Source of the DNA: Phytomonas francai
Lineage: Eukaryota; Euglenozoa; Kinetoplastea; Trypanosomatida; Trypanosomatidae
Assembly: GCA_001766655.1 (NCBI GenBank)
Contig: MJCC01000004.1
Span: forward strand, 715,664-742,295
Direction of reading: 5' to 3'
Length of the DNA: 26,632 nt
A program made the translations under genes and the position numbers. Of this stretch, positions 16,482-25,234 are shown piece after piece (within the stretch, counting starts at the first letter, position 1; every line of letters begins with the position of its first letter). The notes under the pieces were generated by a model. It worked only from the letters and a program-made list of their open reading frames with translations, was not told the DNA's origin and made no database searches.

Positions 16482-18665
16482 TCATAGGTCCCCTACATCT
16501 TTGGTGTCATTGTTGTTTAGTATTGAGGGATCCTTAGAAGCTCCAGAAGACGCAAGCTTCTCTATTGTTTTGTTAACCAGTGCCTTTAGAGCATCCAGTT
16601 GAGCATCATACTCCTCTGCTTTGCACGCATCCGTGCTACCATGCCCGCTTTCAAGCCATTCGTACACAGTGTTTAAAGTTTCGCTAAGCTTTTCTAAAAC
16701 ATCCTTATAAAATTCACGATCGATATCACTCTTCTCCAAAACACCCTCGTTTCTTGCCCATAAAATGTAAGCCTCCAAATTATTTTTAGCTGATGCAGCT
16801 GCGTGTCTCCGTTTCTCATTGGCCTCAATGTCATACAGTTTTTCAGATGAGGCCAATACCTCATCATCACTTAGCTTCGATGGGTTTAGCCACTCGAAGG
16901 ACACGTCAAGAGGGGTAAAACGATGTCGCATTTGTATTGAGAAGACCTTATTAGGTTCAATGATTTCACTCCCGTTTTTGTCAGTTACATTCTCGAACAT
17001 AGTCTGTGATATGTTTGTTGCATACTTTACAATTGCATTAGCCTCCTCAATCTCAATAAGCCCAGATTCGTTTACTCTGAGCTGGATGCGCATTCCGTGC
17101 GAATTGTTGGCATGCACTAATGAGGGTTTATCGAATTTTAATTTATCCAAAGCCCCTTTAACACCCTTCAGGTGAATTTTTGCAAACATGTCGGAAGATG
17201 TGTTAGAGTTCGAAAGAATAAGCGTGAAATCTTCAGTACGTTTCAGAGTAATGCTTACCGAAATTCCTATTGTTGCGTTATTCTCGAAAAGTGCTCTGTA
17301 AAAGAGTGGGACTTTTTTATTGAGCCGAGGTTCGACAGCAAAAAAAATAGGATAGGGTACTTGTTCAATAAGTTTGAGCGACTTTGTACGATAAAAAGGA
17401 GTTAGTTTTACGGCATAATAGGCCGTTCCTAGGGCTGCAGCCTCATCCATATTCAAGGTGCGATCCACATTGCGCCCAAGTACAGATGACAAATCGGAAA
17501 TAATTTTCGGTGTGCGTCCTACCCCACCCATTATTTCGAACGCGTTAATCTCAGAAACTTTTTGTGCAGAAAGAGCAATTATATCCGACGCTAGTTTTTT
17601 GGCACGGTCGAATAGGTGGCTACATTTTGTTTCAAAAGTTTTTCGCGTAATAGAAGATGAGAAGTCTTTATCGGGCGTAATGCTTTCCACGGTATACGGA
17701 ACTTCTGTATTCACAGAAAGGGTCTCTCTTGCCTTATTTGCCGCACGAAGTAACGAAAATAGAGATCTCATCTTCCCTTCACTTCTATCCGAGATAATAG
17801 GCCCGATGTCCAACTTTATTCTTGCTTCCTGTTCAATTATGTCAGCTACACAAAGATCAAATGCACGGCTGCCTAGTGTTCTGTCTTCCAAGATTGCCAC
17901 AGTAGTAAGGGTTCCAAAGGAATTTGAAAAGTCCCCCAAGTTCTCACGCGGTGAGAAAGTAAATACACCAGCTTCTGTGTGAGTAGCGCCAATATCAAAG
18001 ACAATAATATTACGTGTTTGATTACCAAACCCACGGTGACGCACACCATAATAAAACGCCGCTGCTGTAGTGGGATGTATAAGCCCTAGGAGGTTAAGAC
18101 CAGAGAATTGTGCTGCATTTAAAATAGCTCTCCTGCCTGCTATTGACGTATTAAACGGTATAGTTACCACAATCCCCTTTGGATCAGTTATGTCATCACT
18201 TACGGATATTTTGCATAAATATGATAGCATCATCGAGTATAGTTCCTCCGCAGAAAATGGAGCATGTGGATCCTTTATCCTAATTTCTGCCGTACCTCGT
18301 CCAGAAAATGCGATACTGTTTTGGTAAAGATTTTTTATTACACTTTCAAATTCCTGGGAATCTTTTTCCAGGCCCATAATAAGATTTACTGCACCTACTG
18401 TCATGAAAGGAAAGCGAGCAGCAAGTTTTTTAGCGGGGTCACCTATGAAACGTTCGCCATTTCTAAAGGCAATAACATTTTCAGTTTTGCGTCTGGAAAA
18501 CTCATTAAGAACAATATCAATGTTCTGTGCACCATGCGGGCCTGCCACTTTAATAAATTCTGAACCAAAATCAATTCCTATGGTGTGACCCCAAACCGTT
18601 GTTACTGCAACGAGTAACAATAGAAACGGTAACACAAATATATTTTTTGTGCGGAAGGAAAACAT
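16482..18665 (-). CDS. ER-lumenal Grp170/Lhs1-type Hsp70-family chaperone
   Basis: 727 residues. Residues 1-26 form a signal peptide (FVLPFLLLLVAVTTVWG). The ATPase domain follows at once: TIGIDFGSEFIKVA (phosphate 1), IVVTIPFNTSIAGRRAI, IIVFDIGATHTEAGVF (phosphate 2, about 220-236), FEIMGGVGRTPKI (adenosine motif, about 376-388) and NMDEAAALGTAYYAVKLTPFY (about 405-425). The GSE-x-x-KVA start and the NMDEAAALG/YPIFF block are typical of the large ER Hsp70 relatives and not of BiP. Grp170/Lhs1 proteins act as nucleotide exchange factors and holdases for BiP during ER protein folding. The region after about 450 is beta-rich, then helical from about 600. It is shorter than yeast Lhs1 (about 880) or human HYOU1 (about 1000). 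The C-terminus is DVGDL, not KDEL; trypanosome BiP is known to use a DDL-type ending, so VGDL could retain the protein in the ER. Confidence 0.88.
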   Translation of the reverse strand: MFSFRTKNIFVLPFLLLLVAVTTVWGHTIGIDFGSEFIKVAGPHGAQNIDIVLNEFSRRKTENVIAFRNGERFIGDPAKKLAARFPFMTVGAVNLIMGLEKDSQEFESVIKNLYQNSIAFSGRGTAEIRIKDPHAPFSAEELYSMMLSYLCKISVSDDITDPKGIVVTIPFNTSIAGRRAILNAAQFSGLNLLGLIHPTTAAAFYYGVRHRGFGNQTRNIIVFDIGATHTEAGVFTFSPRENLGDFSNSFGTLTTVAILEDRTLGSRAFDLCVADIIEQEARIKLDIGPIISDRSEGKMRSLFSLLRAANKARETLSVNTEVPYTVESITPDKDFSSSITRKTFETKCSHLFDRAKKLASDIIALSAQKVSEINAFEIMGGVGRTPKIISDLSSVLGRNVDRTLNMDEAAALGTAYYAVKLTPFYRTKSLKLIEQVPYPIFFAVEPRLNKKVPLFYRALFENNATIGISVSITLKRTEDFTLILSNSNTSSDMFAKIHLKGVKGALDKLKFDKPSLVHANNSHGMRIQLRVNESGLIEIEEANAIVKYATNISQTMFENVTDKNGSEIIEPNKVFSIQMRHRFTPLDVSFEWLNPSKLSDDEVLASSEKLYDIEANEKRRHAAASAKNNLEAYILWARNEGVLEKSDIDREFYKDVLEKLSETLNTVYEWLESGHGSTDACKAEEYDAQLDALKALVNKTIEKLASSGASKDPSILNNNDTKDVGDL

Positions 18666-18672
18666 ATTTATA

Positions 18673-18708
18673 CTAAGATTTTTTTAAAAAGGAAAGAAAA
18701 ATTACGGA
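18673..18708 (-). promoter_or_regulatory. Putative trans-splice acceptor, Grp170 gene
   Basis: The minus strand reads TTTTTCTTTCCTTTTT, then AAAAAAATCTTAG with AG at 18674-18673, only seven bases before the ATG at 18665. The short 5' UTR and strong tract support this start. Confidence 0.6.
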
Positions 18709-18844
18709 TCTACATAAATAAATATAAACACAACTAATTATTTTTTTAGAAGCATAGATAATAATAATAAAATGGTATTATTTTATTCTGTTCATAGACA
18801 AATCTGTAGAGAAGACAAATATGTTAAATGAAAAAATCTAGTGC

Positions 18845-18850
<6 letters not shown>

Positions 18851-18885
<35 letters not shown>

Positions 18886-18896
18886 TTTTTTTTTTT
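18851..18896. repeat. (AT)16 microsatellite followed by T13
   Basis: Sixteen AT units (18851-18882), then G and thirteen T. It lies in the 244-base spacer just downstream of the kinesin stop on the minus strand, so it is transcribed as A-run plus (AU)n in the kinesin 3' UTR. Confidence 0.9.
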
Positions 18897-18909
18897 AGGG
18901 TTGGTAAAG

Positions 18910-20352
18910 CTAATTAGCGCAACGAGGGCCTCGAGACATTCGTTTAGCCTCTGTCATGACTTTCCTGCCTTTTGTACGTGCATCGACAATTCTCTTCCAA
19001 ATAGCTGTGTATATCATTTTGGCCTTTTTTTCAGGGATAGAAGGATGTGTTTCAGCAACACGACGCAGAAACTCACCCTCAGGTAAATGTACGAGAGTAC
19101 TTCCATCGCCTTCAGGTAAAATTTCCTCTGGCATGGTTATTAGCCCTTTGGATATTTGTACAATAAAATTTAATGTTTGAGGACGGTCAAATCCATTCGG
19201 ATCATTTGGGTCGATGGCAACAACTTTTGCAGGAGGAGTGACAGCCAGAAGTGAAGCGTAGCGAAGGGTGTTAATTGTGTGTCGAGAATCACGAAGAAGC
19301 GGTGAAACACATGCAATCATAACTGTTTTGGTTGGTCTCCGAACCGCAATTTCAAAACAGTCCCTGAGTAAAAGCGTCAAAGGAGATCGTCTATAAGGAA
19401 TGTGTCGATGCTGCGAACTAGTTGAAGCAAGTGCCCTAGAGCGAATGCAATCTTTTAACGTCATTAAGGAGGTATTGATAAATTTAGTCTCAACTTGCCG
19501 AGCTTTATCGTGCGTAGCGCTATCTGCCGTATTTTCACTTCCCGCAAGGTCAACTAAAAAAAGATCGCCAGGTCTTGCCCACCGCGACTCCTTCGATACA
19601 ATGGAAATGCGAGCAACCATGTGAGTTCGAGAGGATGTCTCGTTTCGGCCTGTTGATTTTGTTGAACGCAACGAAACTGCCTCCTCAAATGCTGCTAGAA
19701 GCATTTCAGCATTCGAACACTCAAATCCTTCAGTTCCCAAGAGTTTTAAATCACCAGAAACATCCTCAGCAACTTGGACATCATTTCCAGTGAGAAGATC
19801 AATATTTTTGCCTGATTGTATTTCAAGCACTGTTAATAAAATATCGTGTGTTTCAAAGAAGGAGCATAGATCCTCAGAGATATATTTAAAAATGCCGGTT
19901 ATAGTATAAGTTTTGCCACTTCCAGTCTGTCCGTAGCACATAATACAAGTGGATGCACCCCCAACCGAAAAAGATACCAGAGGAGCGCATGATTCTACAT
20001 AAACTTTCTCTGTAACGTCAGCTGTCCCAATAAAAACACCATCAAGATTAACTACGCAAGGATCAATCGTGCAAGAACCGGAAAGTGAAATTTTTGGACA
20101 CATCAGCACGAGATCGCGATAACCCTCAACTTTTTGAACGATACTCTTATCGTTAGGCTTCTGTTTATCAAATTCAATAATAGGACGAGCACGAACAAAT
20201 ATGCGAGAATCCTGTTGTGCAAAAAGCTCCTCAGGGCAAACAGCGGATCGTAGCTTTCTCGCGGTACTTGTCGAAATCGTTGTTCCGTTAAGGAGCATCT
20301 GAAATTCTTCAGACTTCGCTCCAAGCTCAGCAACTAAAGGAATACTCGGCAT
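18910..20352 (-). CDS. Compact kinesin-13 (microtubule-depolymerising motor)
   Basis: 480 residues. The motor domain begins SRIFVRARPI (about 49-58), as in kinesin-13. The P-loop GQTGSGKTYT is at 141-150, switch I RNETSSRTH at 236-244, switch II DLAGSE at 268-273, and PYRRSPLTLLLRDCF (about 319-333) fits the kinesin-13 relay/alpha-4 region. SSRTH replaces the usual SSRSH, a conservative change. The motor ends by about 370, followed by about 110 residues without an obvious coiled coil. Kinesin-13 proteins use ATP to peel tubulin from microtubule ends; in trypanosomatids members control spindle and flagellum length. It has only about 48 residues before the motor, shorter than usual for the long N-terminal plus neck layout of animal members. 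It is the first gene of the minus-strand cluster. A short upstream ATG (ATG CAT ACA, stop after six codons) lies in the 5' flank. Confidence 0.9.
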   Translation of the reverse strand: MPSIPLVAELGAKSEEFQMLLNGTTISTSTARKLRSAVCPEELFAQQDSRIFVRARPIIEFDKQKPNDKSIVQKVEGYRDLVLMCPKISLSGSCTIDPCVVNLDGVFIGTADVTEKVYVESCAPLVSFSVGGASTCIMCYGQTGSGKTYTITGIFKYISEDLCSFFETHDILLTVLEIQSGKNIDLLTGNDVQVAEDVSGDLKLLGTEGFECSNAEMLLAAFEEAVSLRSTKSTGRNETSSRTHMVARISIVSKESRWARPGDLFLVDLAGSENTADSATHDKARQVETKFINTSLMTLKDCIRSRALASTSSQHRHIPYRRSPLTLLLRDCFEIAVRRPTKTVMIACVSPLLRDSRHTINTLRYASLLAVTPPAKVVAIDPNDPNGFDRPQTLNFIVQISKGLITMPEEILPEGDGSTLVHLPEGEFLRRVAETHPSIPEKKAKMIYTAIWKRIVDARTKGRKVMTEAKRMSRGPRCAN

Positions 20353-20800
20353 TCTTATTCTTTGTGTGTATGCATAAAAAGAGGAAAACTAAGACGAGAA
20401 GAAATACAATTATCACCATAAATACGTAAATTTTATATTTAGACCAAGATGACCTCGAGGTTGGCAATTTTATCTCGGATATTTTTCTTGGAGTTTGAAA
20501 AAGAGAATAGAGAAGCACAGCAAATACAGGATACGAGAGAATTCACAGCAAAAAAGTCATGAAAGAAATAAGAAAAAAGCCCTTATTACCTTTGTACATT
20601 TTGTTGATATGAATAAATTTTTAAACATCCCCCTCTGTAATATATATGCAGCCAAAGGCTATAAGACCATTTTCAGCGTCTACCTTTAAAGACATTTTTG
20701 CGTGATAGTAGAACAATATTTTATTAAACAATTATGATAAGAAGATCGTAGGCCCGGTGTGAAGGACTAATAACAAAGAATAAGAGGGGGTAGAAGTTAA
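20353..20800. other. AT-rich 5' flank of the minus-strand cluster
   Basis: About 450 bases upstream of the kinesin gene, AT-rich and without a convincing gene. The plus frame at 20495-20689 is Lys-rich and probably chance. It leads into the GC-rich region at about 20800 where transcription of the cluster may begin. Confidence 0.5.
20389..20405 (-). promoter_or_regulatory. Putative trans-splice acceptor, kinesin gene
   Basis: The minus strand reads TTTCTTCTCGTCTTAG with AG at 20390-20389. A second tract (TTTTCCTCTTTTT) precedes CAAAG about 10 bases from the ATG. Using the first site would put a six-codon upstream frame in the 5' UTR; using the second would remove it. Confidence 0.55.
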
Positions 20801-20863
20801 CACCCTCCCAGATCACAAGCCACAGAGGCCGCAGGGATACAGGTGACCCAGCGTGTCCTCTCT

Positions 20864-20879
20864 CCCCCCCCTCCCCCCC
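20864..20879 (-). promoter_or_regulatory. G-tract at the likely start of the minus-strand transcription unit
   Basis: The plus strand has C8-T-C7, giving G7-A-G8 on the minus strand, about 510 bases upstream of the first gene of the cluster. In Leishmania and trypanosomes, divergent strand-switch regions carry poly-G tracts near RNA polymerase II starts. The position fits that role; the assignment is inference. Confidence 0.4.
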
Positions 20880-21615
20880 GTGCGGTGGACAGGGCCGAAG
20901 CCACGTGCAAAGTAGTCGGCTTCACATTCATGAGAAGGCACAGCGGGTGCCGCAATTTATTTGCGCCTACCCGATGAAATCAATGGTGCCCCCCCTTCCC
21001 TCTCTCTCCAAACCATAGCATTTTAACGCTGTTAGGCGTTACCGCAATGCGGACCCCATGGCCAGTGTGTGATGCCGGGGTGGTGGCGCGAGGGCGCGGC
21101 CTGGCGAGGGCGCGGGCACACCCGACAGCTCTCGCAGCACTTGGCCGCAAGGAATGCGCCGCAGTCGCCTAGTCGACGCCATTGTAGAAATGGTGTCACT
21201 TGGTTTTGTTGATTTCTTTCATAGTTCACACGAGATCGGTTGCAGCCAGGAAAAAGCACTTGGGGGGAGTGAGGGGCAGGGCCGGGAAACCGCAAGCACG
21301 TGCCGTGGCACGTGGGATTTCACCTTGTTAAACGCCGCGGCGTGGAATCCATGGTGTATGGGGGGGACGCCTGCGCCAGCCATTATGGAGCAATTTCCCT
21401 TGGACACCCGCAGGGGTGCTGCGTGGGTGGCGTGCGATCGTGCATGCCCCAGCGGGACGTCCGGGCGCCGACCCCGCAGGAAGCACACGGCCGCCGCACC
21501 CCTCAAAGAACTGGCGCAGGCCGCGCAGCCCTCGCCCCGCGGCGTCGGGGCGCTTGTCGGGGACAGGGCCCACTCCCCAACGGGGCGTGCCGCGGTTTCA
21601 CGTTTTCATCAATTG

Positions 21616-21629
21616 TTTTTTTTTTTTAG
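21616..21629 (+). promoter_or_regulatory. Acceptor-like T12-AG on the plus strand
   Basis: Twelve T followed by AG, opposite in direction to the acceptors of the gene cluster. No plus-strand gene follows closely, so it may be a relic or chance. Confidence 0.25.
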
Positions 21630-22537
21630 CTCCTGGGGAGGGCAAAAGATATGAACTATTGGTTCTTCCAATCCCCCGTAAAATTGCAAAAAGCCCAATT
21701 AATTAACAAAAAGCGCTTGCATATTTATTAGACGCCACCCATCGAGAATTTAACTACGCTTTTTTTTTTATCTTTGCCATTTTAGCTGCTCTACCAACAC
21801 TTCCCCGCTAGGCGACCCAGCTCAAGGATACATATTTCCCATAAAAATCCGCATGCCCATTTTCATAATATCTTTCTTTCAAAACGCGAAATGAAATATT
21901 TTCAAAGTATCCACATTTCCCCAGTATGCGCGGCGCACGGGGGAAACAAAACTGCAAACCCCCGACTTTAAATCCATTGGGGCACCCAATCGCATAATCA
22001 GAATGTCATTTTCCAATTTTGATTTGAAGCTTTCGGGGAAAGGGGCTGGCATCATGATACGGATAGGGAACCTTGCGGGCCGCAACCGCACCTGTTTCCA
22101 AAAGGAATATAAAAAGCCCAATTGGGGAGTATTCTTTTTTTGGCGGCTTTCGCGGGACATTTTCGGCGCGGCGACATCCGTAGATGGGATCTGGTGTGCG
22201 AATTCCTCCCCCATGGCGGATGAAAGGGGGCCATGGCCAAAAATATTCATTGGGGGGGGAGGGGGGGGGCGTTTACAAGCACGCCCCCAAATTATATGTG
22301 GTTTTTAATTCTTCGGCTCGGGGTGTGAAAGAACGTATCGTATATTCGATCCTGCGGTGTATTCTGGGAATCGGCATGTTGGACCGCGAATCGGGGGCCC
22401 TTTCGGTGTGGGGCTAGGTGCCCGCGGGCCCTCGAGCGCATATCGGAAGGCCGCGGCCCTGGCCCCCATTCCCTAAACAAGGCTGCGTGGGAATTTTGCT
22501 TGGGAGACCCGTTTCTCTCGCGAAAATGGCTTTGGAT

Positions 22538-23074
22538 TTAATATGCAAGGCCATGGTGCTCTCTTTTCTGCGGGGAATGCCCGCTGTGAGGGCTGGCGAT
22601 GCCCATCGAGGGGGGTGCTGGCATTCGTCCTGGGGGGGTGCCCCCTCCCCACCCCATCCTTGGCTTAGGGGCTGTTGGTGGCGATGCGGCTACCCAATGC
22701 CCTCGATTTTGTATTGTTGGCGTTTGCATCCGCCCCAATTCATTAATCTCAGTCGCTGGCCTTCGAAATTTTCTCCGGAGGGTTGGTGGCGGGATCTGTC
22801 TCGCCTGTGGTGGCTTTAATCGGAATCCCTGGTTATTCGGCCCGGTGCTGGTATCGCTTGGCGGTGGCAGTGAAAATGCCCCCGTGGACATCTTGGTGGG
22901 TATAGGTTTCTCTTCGGTAATCGACTTCAAGGGCTCGGCAACGCCAACGGAACAACTTGCAATATTGTCGACCCTACGTTCGCTTGTGATCTTCAGATTC
23001 GCGAATGCCACACCCCCGCCACCTCTTACAGCGATCCCCCCAAAATGTACCCCTCTTACGCTCGAAATCGCCAT
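22538..23074 (-). CDS. Doubtful ORF, Pro/Gly-rich, 178 codons
   Basis: The longest ATG-initiated minus frame in the mosaic region. It begins MAISSVRGVHFGGIAVRGGG, has a Pro/Lys-rich middle (SLPPPSDTSTGPN; FRLKPPQARQIPPP) and a Gly/Pro-rich end. No family is recognised. Overlapping plus frames (22599-23114 and 22418-22819) are equally long, so codon periodicity does not favour this strand by eye. A CTTTTTTTTAG acceptor-like site lies about 100 bases upstream, but a short ATG frame intervenes. It could be a relic of another repeat or chance. Confidence 0.2.
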   Translation of the reverse strand: MAISSVRGVHFGGIAVRGGGGVAFANLKITSERRVDNIASCSVGVAEPLKSITEEKPIPTKMSTGAFSLPPPSDTSTGPNNQGFRLKPPQARQIPPPTLRRKFRRPATEINELGRMQTPTIQNRGHWVAASPPTAPKPRMGWGGGTPPGRMPAPPSMGIASPHSGHSPQKREHHGLAY

Positions 23075-23702
23075 ATCACAGAAACGTAGTGGTAGGACGC
23101 TTTTCTTATGGTGACATGCCAACCGGGAGAAATTCTGCAAATATGTTCTGAGGCACCTGCTCACCTTTATCTAAAAAAAAGCCTACGCCGCCCTATCTGA
23201 CTTCAAAAATGTGATGCCGAAGGCAAGCGAAATTGGTTTCCTTAGAGGCCGCCGCAAAATCCAGCTGGACCTCTGAAATTCAAATCATTGGCCGGGAGGC
23301 CACCCGATGCAGGGAAAGACATCCAGCAATCCCCAATGCTGGGAACAAGGCCGCCTATCAAGAAGCAGAATCTTCCCAACAAAATGATATCCGCCAACAC
23401 CTAAGCTTTGGATACGCGCCAATCGAAAGTTGCGCTCGAGGACCCACCGTGGAAATCCATTCCCGGATGCCATGCCTTCGCATCAACGTCCTATTTGTGT
23501 GGCATTCTCACCCGGGATTCCAACAAAGTCTGTACCCCCAGCAAGCCTGTAGCCAGTGGTTTTGCCCAAACGTGTCTTCCAACGTTACCACACGGCAAGA
23601 CCCGCCGCTACAAGCGGAAACCGCCAAACGCCAGTAATGCAGACCCGCGTATTGTTTATCTTCTTTCCACGAAGTCTGAAGCTCCACCCTTTTGTCCATT
23701 TT

Positions 23703-24018
23703 TCCCAGATACTTTTTAAGTTTTATGGTTTTTCTTTTTTAGGAGAAACCCTCGTGGGACTAGTTTGATAGTCTCTTTATTTTTTTCTAGTTTTGGGTCT
23801 TTTTTCAAGATTGCTCGCAGATTTTCATACGTACAAAGAGATTTTCTTCTTCCTTTAGGGGGTTTAAAGGTCATCTTTTTCTTTATACTATTAGGATTCC
23901 TTTTTTACATAGTTTTAGGTTGTGTTTTCGGTAGAAGGCTAGATTCAGGAAATTTTCCAAAGAGAGACTTTTTTTTACGTAATTGTTACTCTTTTTCTTG
24001 TTTTAGTTTTTTTTTTGG
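23703..24018 (+). other. Strongly T-rich stretch with repeated TTAG
   Basis: Over 23761-24000 the plus strand is about 48 percent T by count. Pyrimidine tracts followed by AG recur (for example TTTTTCTTTTTTAG at 23729-23742, CTTCCTTTAG, and TTGTTTTAG near 24005), and it ends in T10 G8. A 118-codon frame across it is a low-complexity Phe/Leu run and is not considered a gene. It directly precedes the retroposon remnant and may be its degraded 5' part or a target-site flank. Confidence 0.5.
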
Positions 24019-24085
24019 GGGGGGCACTCTCAGACGACCACGCCGTGATGCGGTACAGAGGGGCCCCTTTCAAACTAGAAGCCAC

Positions 24086-25234
24086 ACCGATTTGCCAGCT
24101 CGTCGCGTCACCTTGGCTTAGTGGGCCTCCAAAGTCCATCATTACCACGGAGGTTCCGGAGTCTACAATTTCTCTCCGGCCCTCTTTCTGGATTTCTCCT
24201 CACCTGAGCGCATTGAACCTCACCTCGAGGTGCCTTTCGCATCGTCAGAGCCACGAGCTGCGTTGCACTCCACCACATGTTCTAAAATACCTTCCCCCAG
24301 TGCCATTCATAATGCGATACTGATAGAGCTTCCTGAAGAAGGTTATGCTTCCCTTTTAAAAATATCATTTTTCTTTTTTCAGCTCAGGCGAACTCCAAGC
24401 AGCGTGGGGATCTGCAAACATCATCTCACAGCTTAAGCCCGACGAAGGTACCGAATCCCCAGTTTTATATTGCCCAGTCAACCTGCCCTCCTGTACCTAC
24501 AAATTCTTTGAAAAGATCATCTCTCCACGCTTCTTACGTATTCCGATGCCTTATCAATGCCAACACGCGTTCCGCCGCCTAAACAGTACTATTGTAGCCC
24601 TCATTAAATAAACAGATGCCGCTCAACGGAGTCGAAACAAATGCAATGAATTACAACTCCCTCCTCAAATATTCCCAAGCAATTTTCAGAAGCACTACTA
24701 CCCAGATCGTACGTTAATAGTATTAATTGATTTTACCAAAGCCTTCGACTCCAATGAACACCGTATTTTATGTAACCAGTTCGTCCTTATTCCAAACAGC
24801 GCTGCCATCCGGCAGTGGCTCAAGGCATTCCTCTTAAGCCGTCACAGCCGTGTTGTTGTAAACGGAACTTATTGTCATGCCTGCATATTATACCGAGGAG
24901 CCCCCCAAGCATCCGTTCTCGCTCCCCGTCTCTTCTTGCACGATGCCAACCCCTTGCCAGCTATCCTCAATAATATAACTAGCATCACAGCAGAAATATT
25001 CGTAGATGACCTTTCCATAGTAGTCCAAGCCTAAAACCGAGATCAAGCCGTTGCGATTGCAAACAAGACAGAAGTTGCTTACAGATGGGGTAGCGACGAC
25101 AGCTTGGCAGTTAATCCGAGTAAGTGTGAAGCCGTCTTCTTTACTCTCTCTTCTCACACGAGTCAGGGTTGTGAAAGCAATACCGCCTTATCGATAAATA
25201 GAAGATACAAAATTTCACTACGAGCTCATCATGA
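24086..25234 (+). pseudogene. Retroposon reverse transcriptase region, broken
   Basis: The pre-RT segment reads in one frame (SPERIEPHLEVPFASSEPR, then AILIELPEEGYASLL) and switches frame inside a T-rich stretch at about 24365-24380, after which SGELQAAWGSANII and LKPDEGTESPVLYCPVNLP continue. RT motif A is LIDFTKAFDS (about 24720-24750, aspartate codon at 24729). Motif B is RGAPQASVLAP (24894 on), where the usual QG is QA. Motif C is FVDD (24999-25010) with both catalytic aspartates kept. Stops in frame are TAG 24119, TAA 24609 and TAA 25032. After motif C the frame continues (DDSLAVNPSKCEAVFF, the fingers/thumb border) until the second frame change near 25230. Confidence 0.8.

Larger units (their letters stand above)
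20800..23230. other. Gene-poor GC-rich mosaic with G and C homopolymers
   Basis: About 2.4 kb without a convincing gene. Composition swings between GC-rich stretches (20.8-21.6 and 22.4-23.1 kb) and AT-rich ones (21.65-22.05 kb). Homopolymer runs are frequent: G7 near 21.36 kb, a long G run broken by one A near 22.25-22.27 kb, and G7 near 22.63 kb. Many frames are open on both strands at once, which in GC-rich DNA argues against coding. One plus-strand T12-AG (21616-21629) resembles a trans-splice acceptor pointing right. This may be strand-switch DNA with old insertions. Confidence 0.5.

Noticed and set aside
21772..21832. tRNA-like A-box on the minus strand (GTTGGTAGAGCAGC)
   Set aside because: No matching B-box, acceptor stem or anticodon loop could be assembled around it. 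At most it is a decayed tRNA-derived fragment.
22599..23114. 171-codon plus frame in the GC-rich mosaic
   Set aside because: It overlaps an equally long minus frame, shows no domain and sits where stop codons are rare because of composition.
23765..24121. 118-codon plus frame
   Set aside because: It is a Phe/Leu low-complexity translation of T-rich DNA and runs into the retroposon in a different frame.
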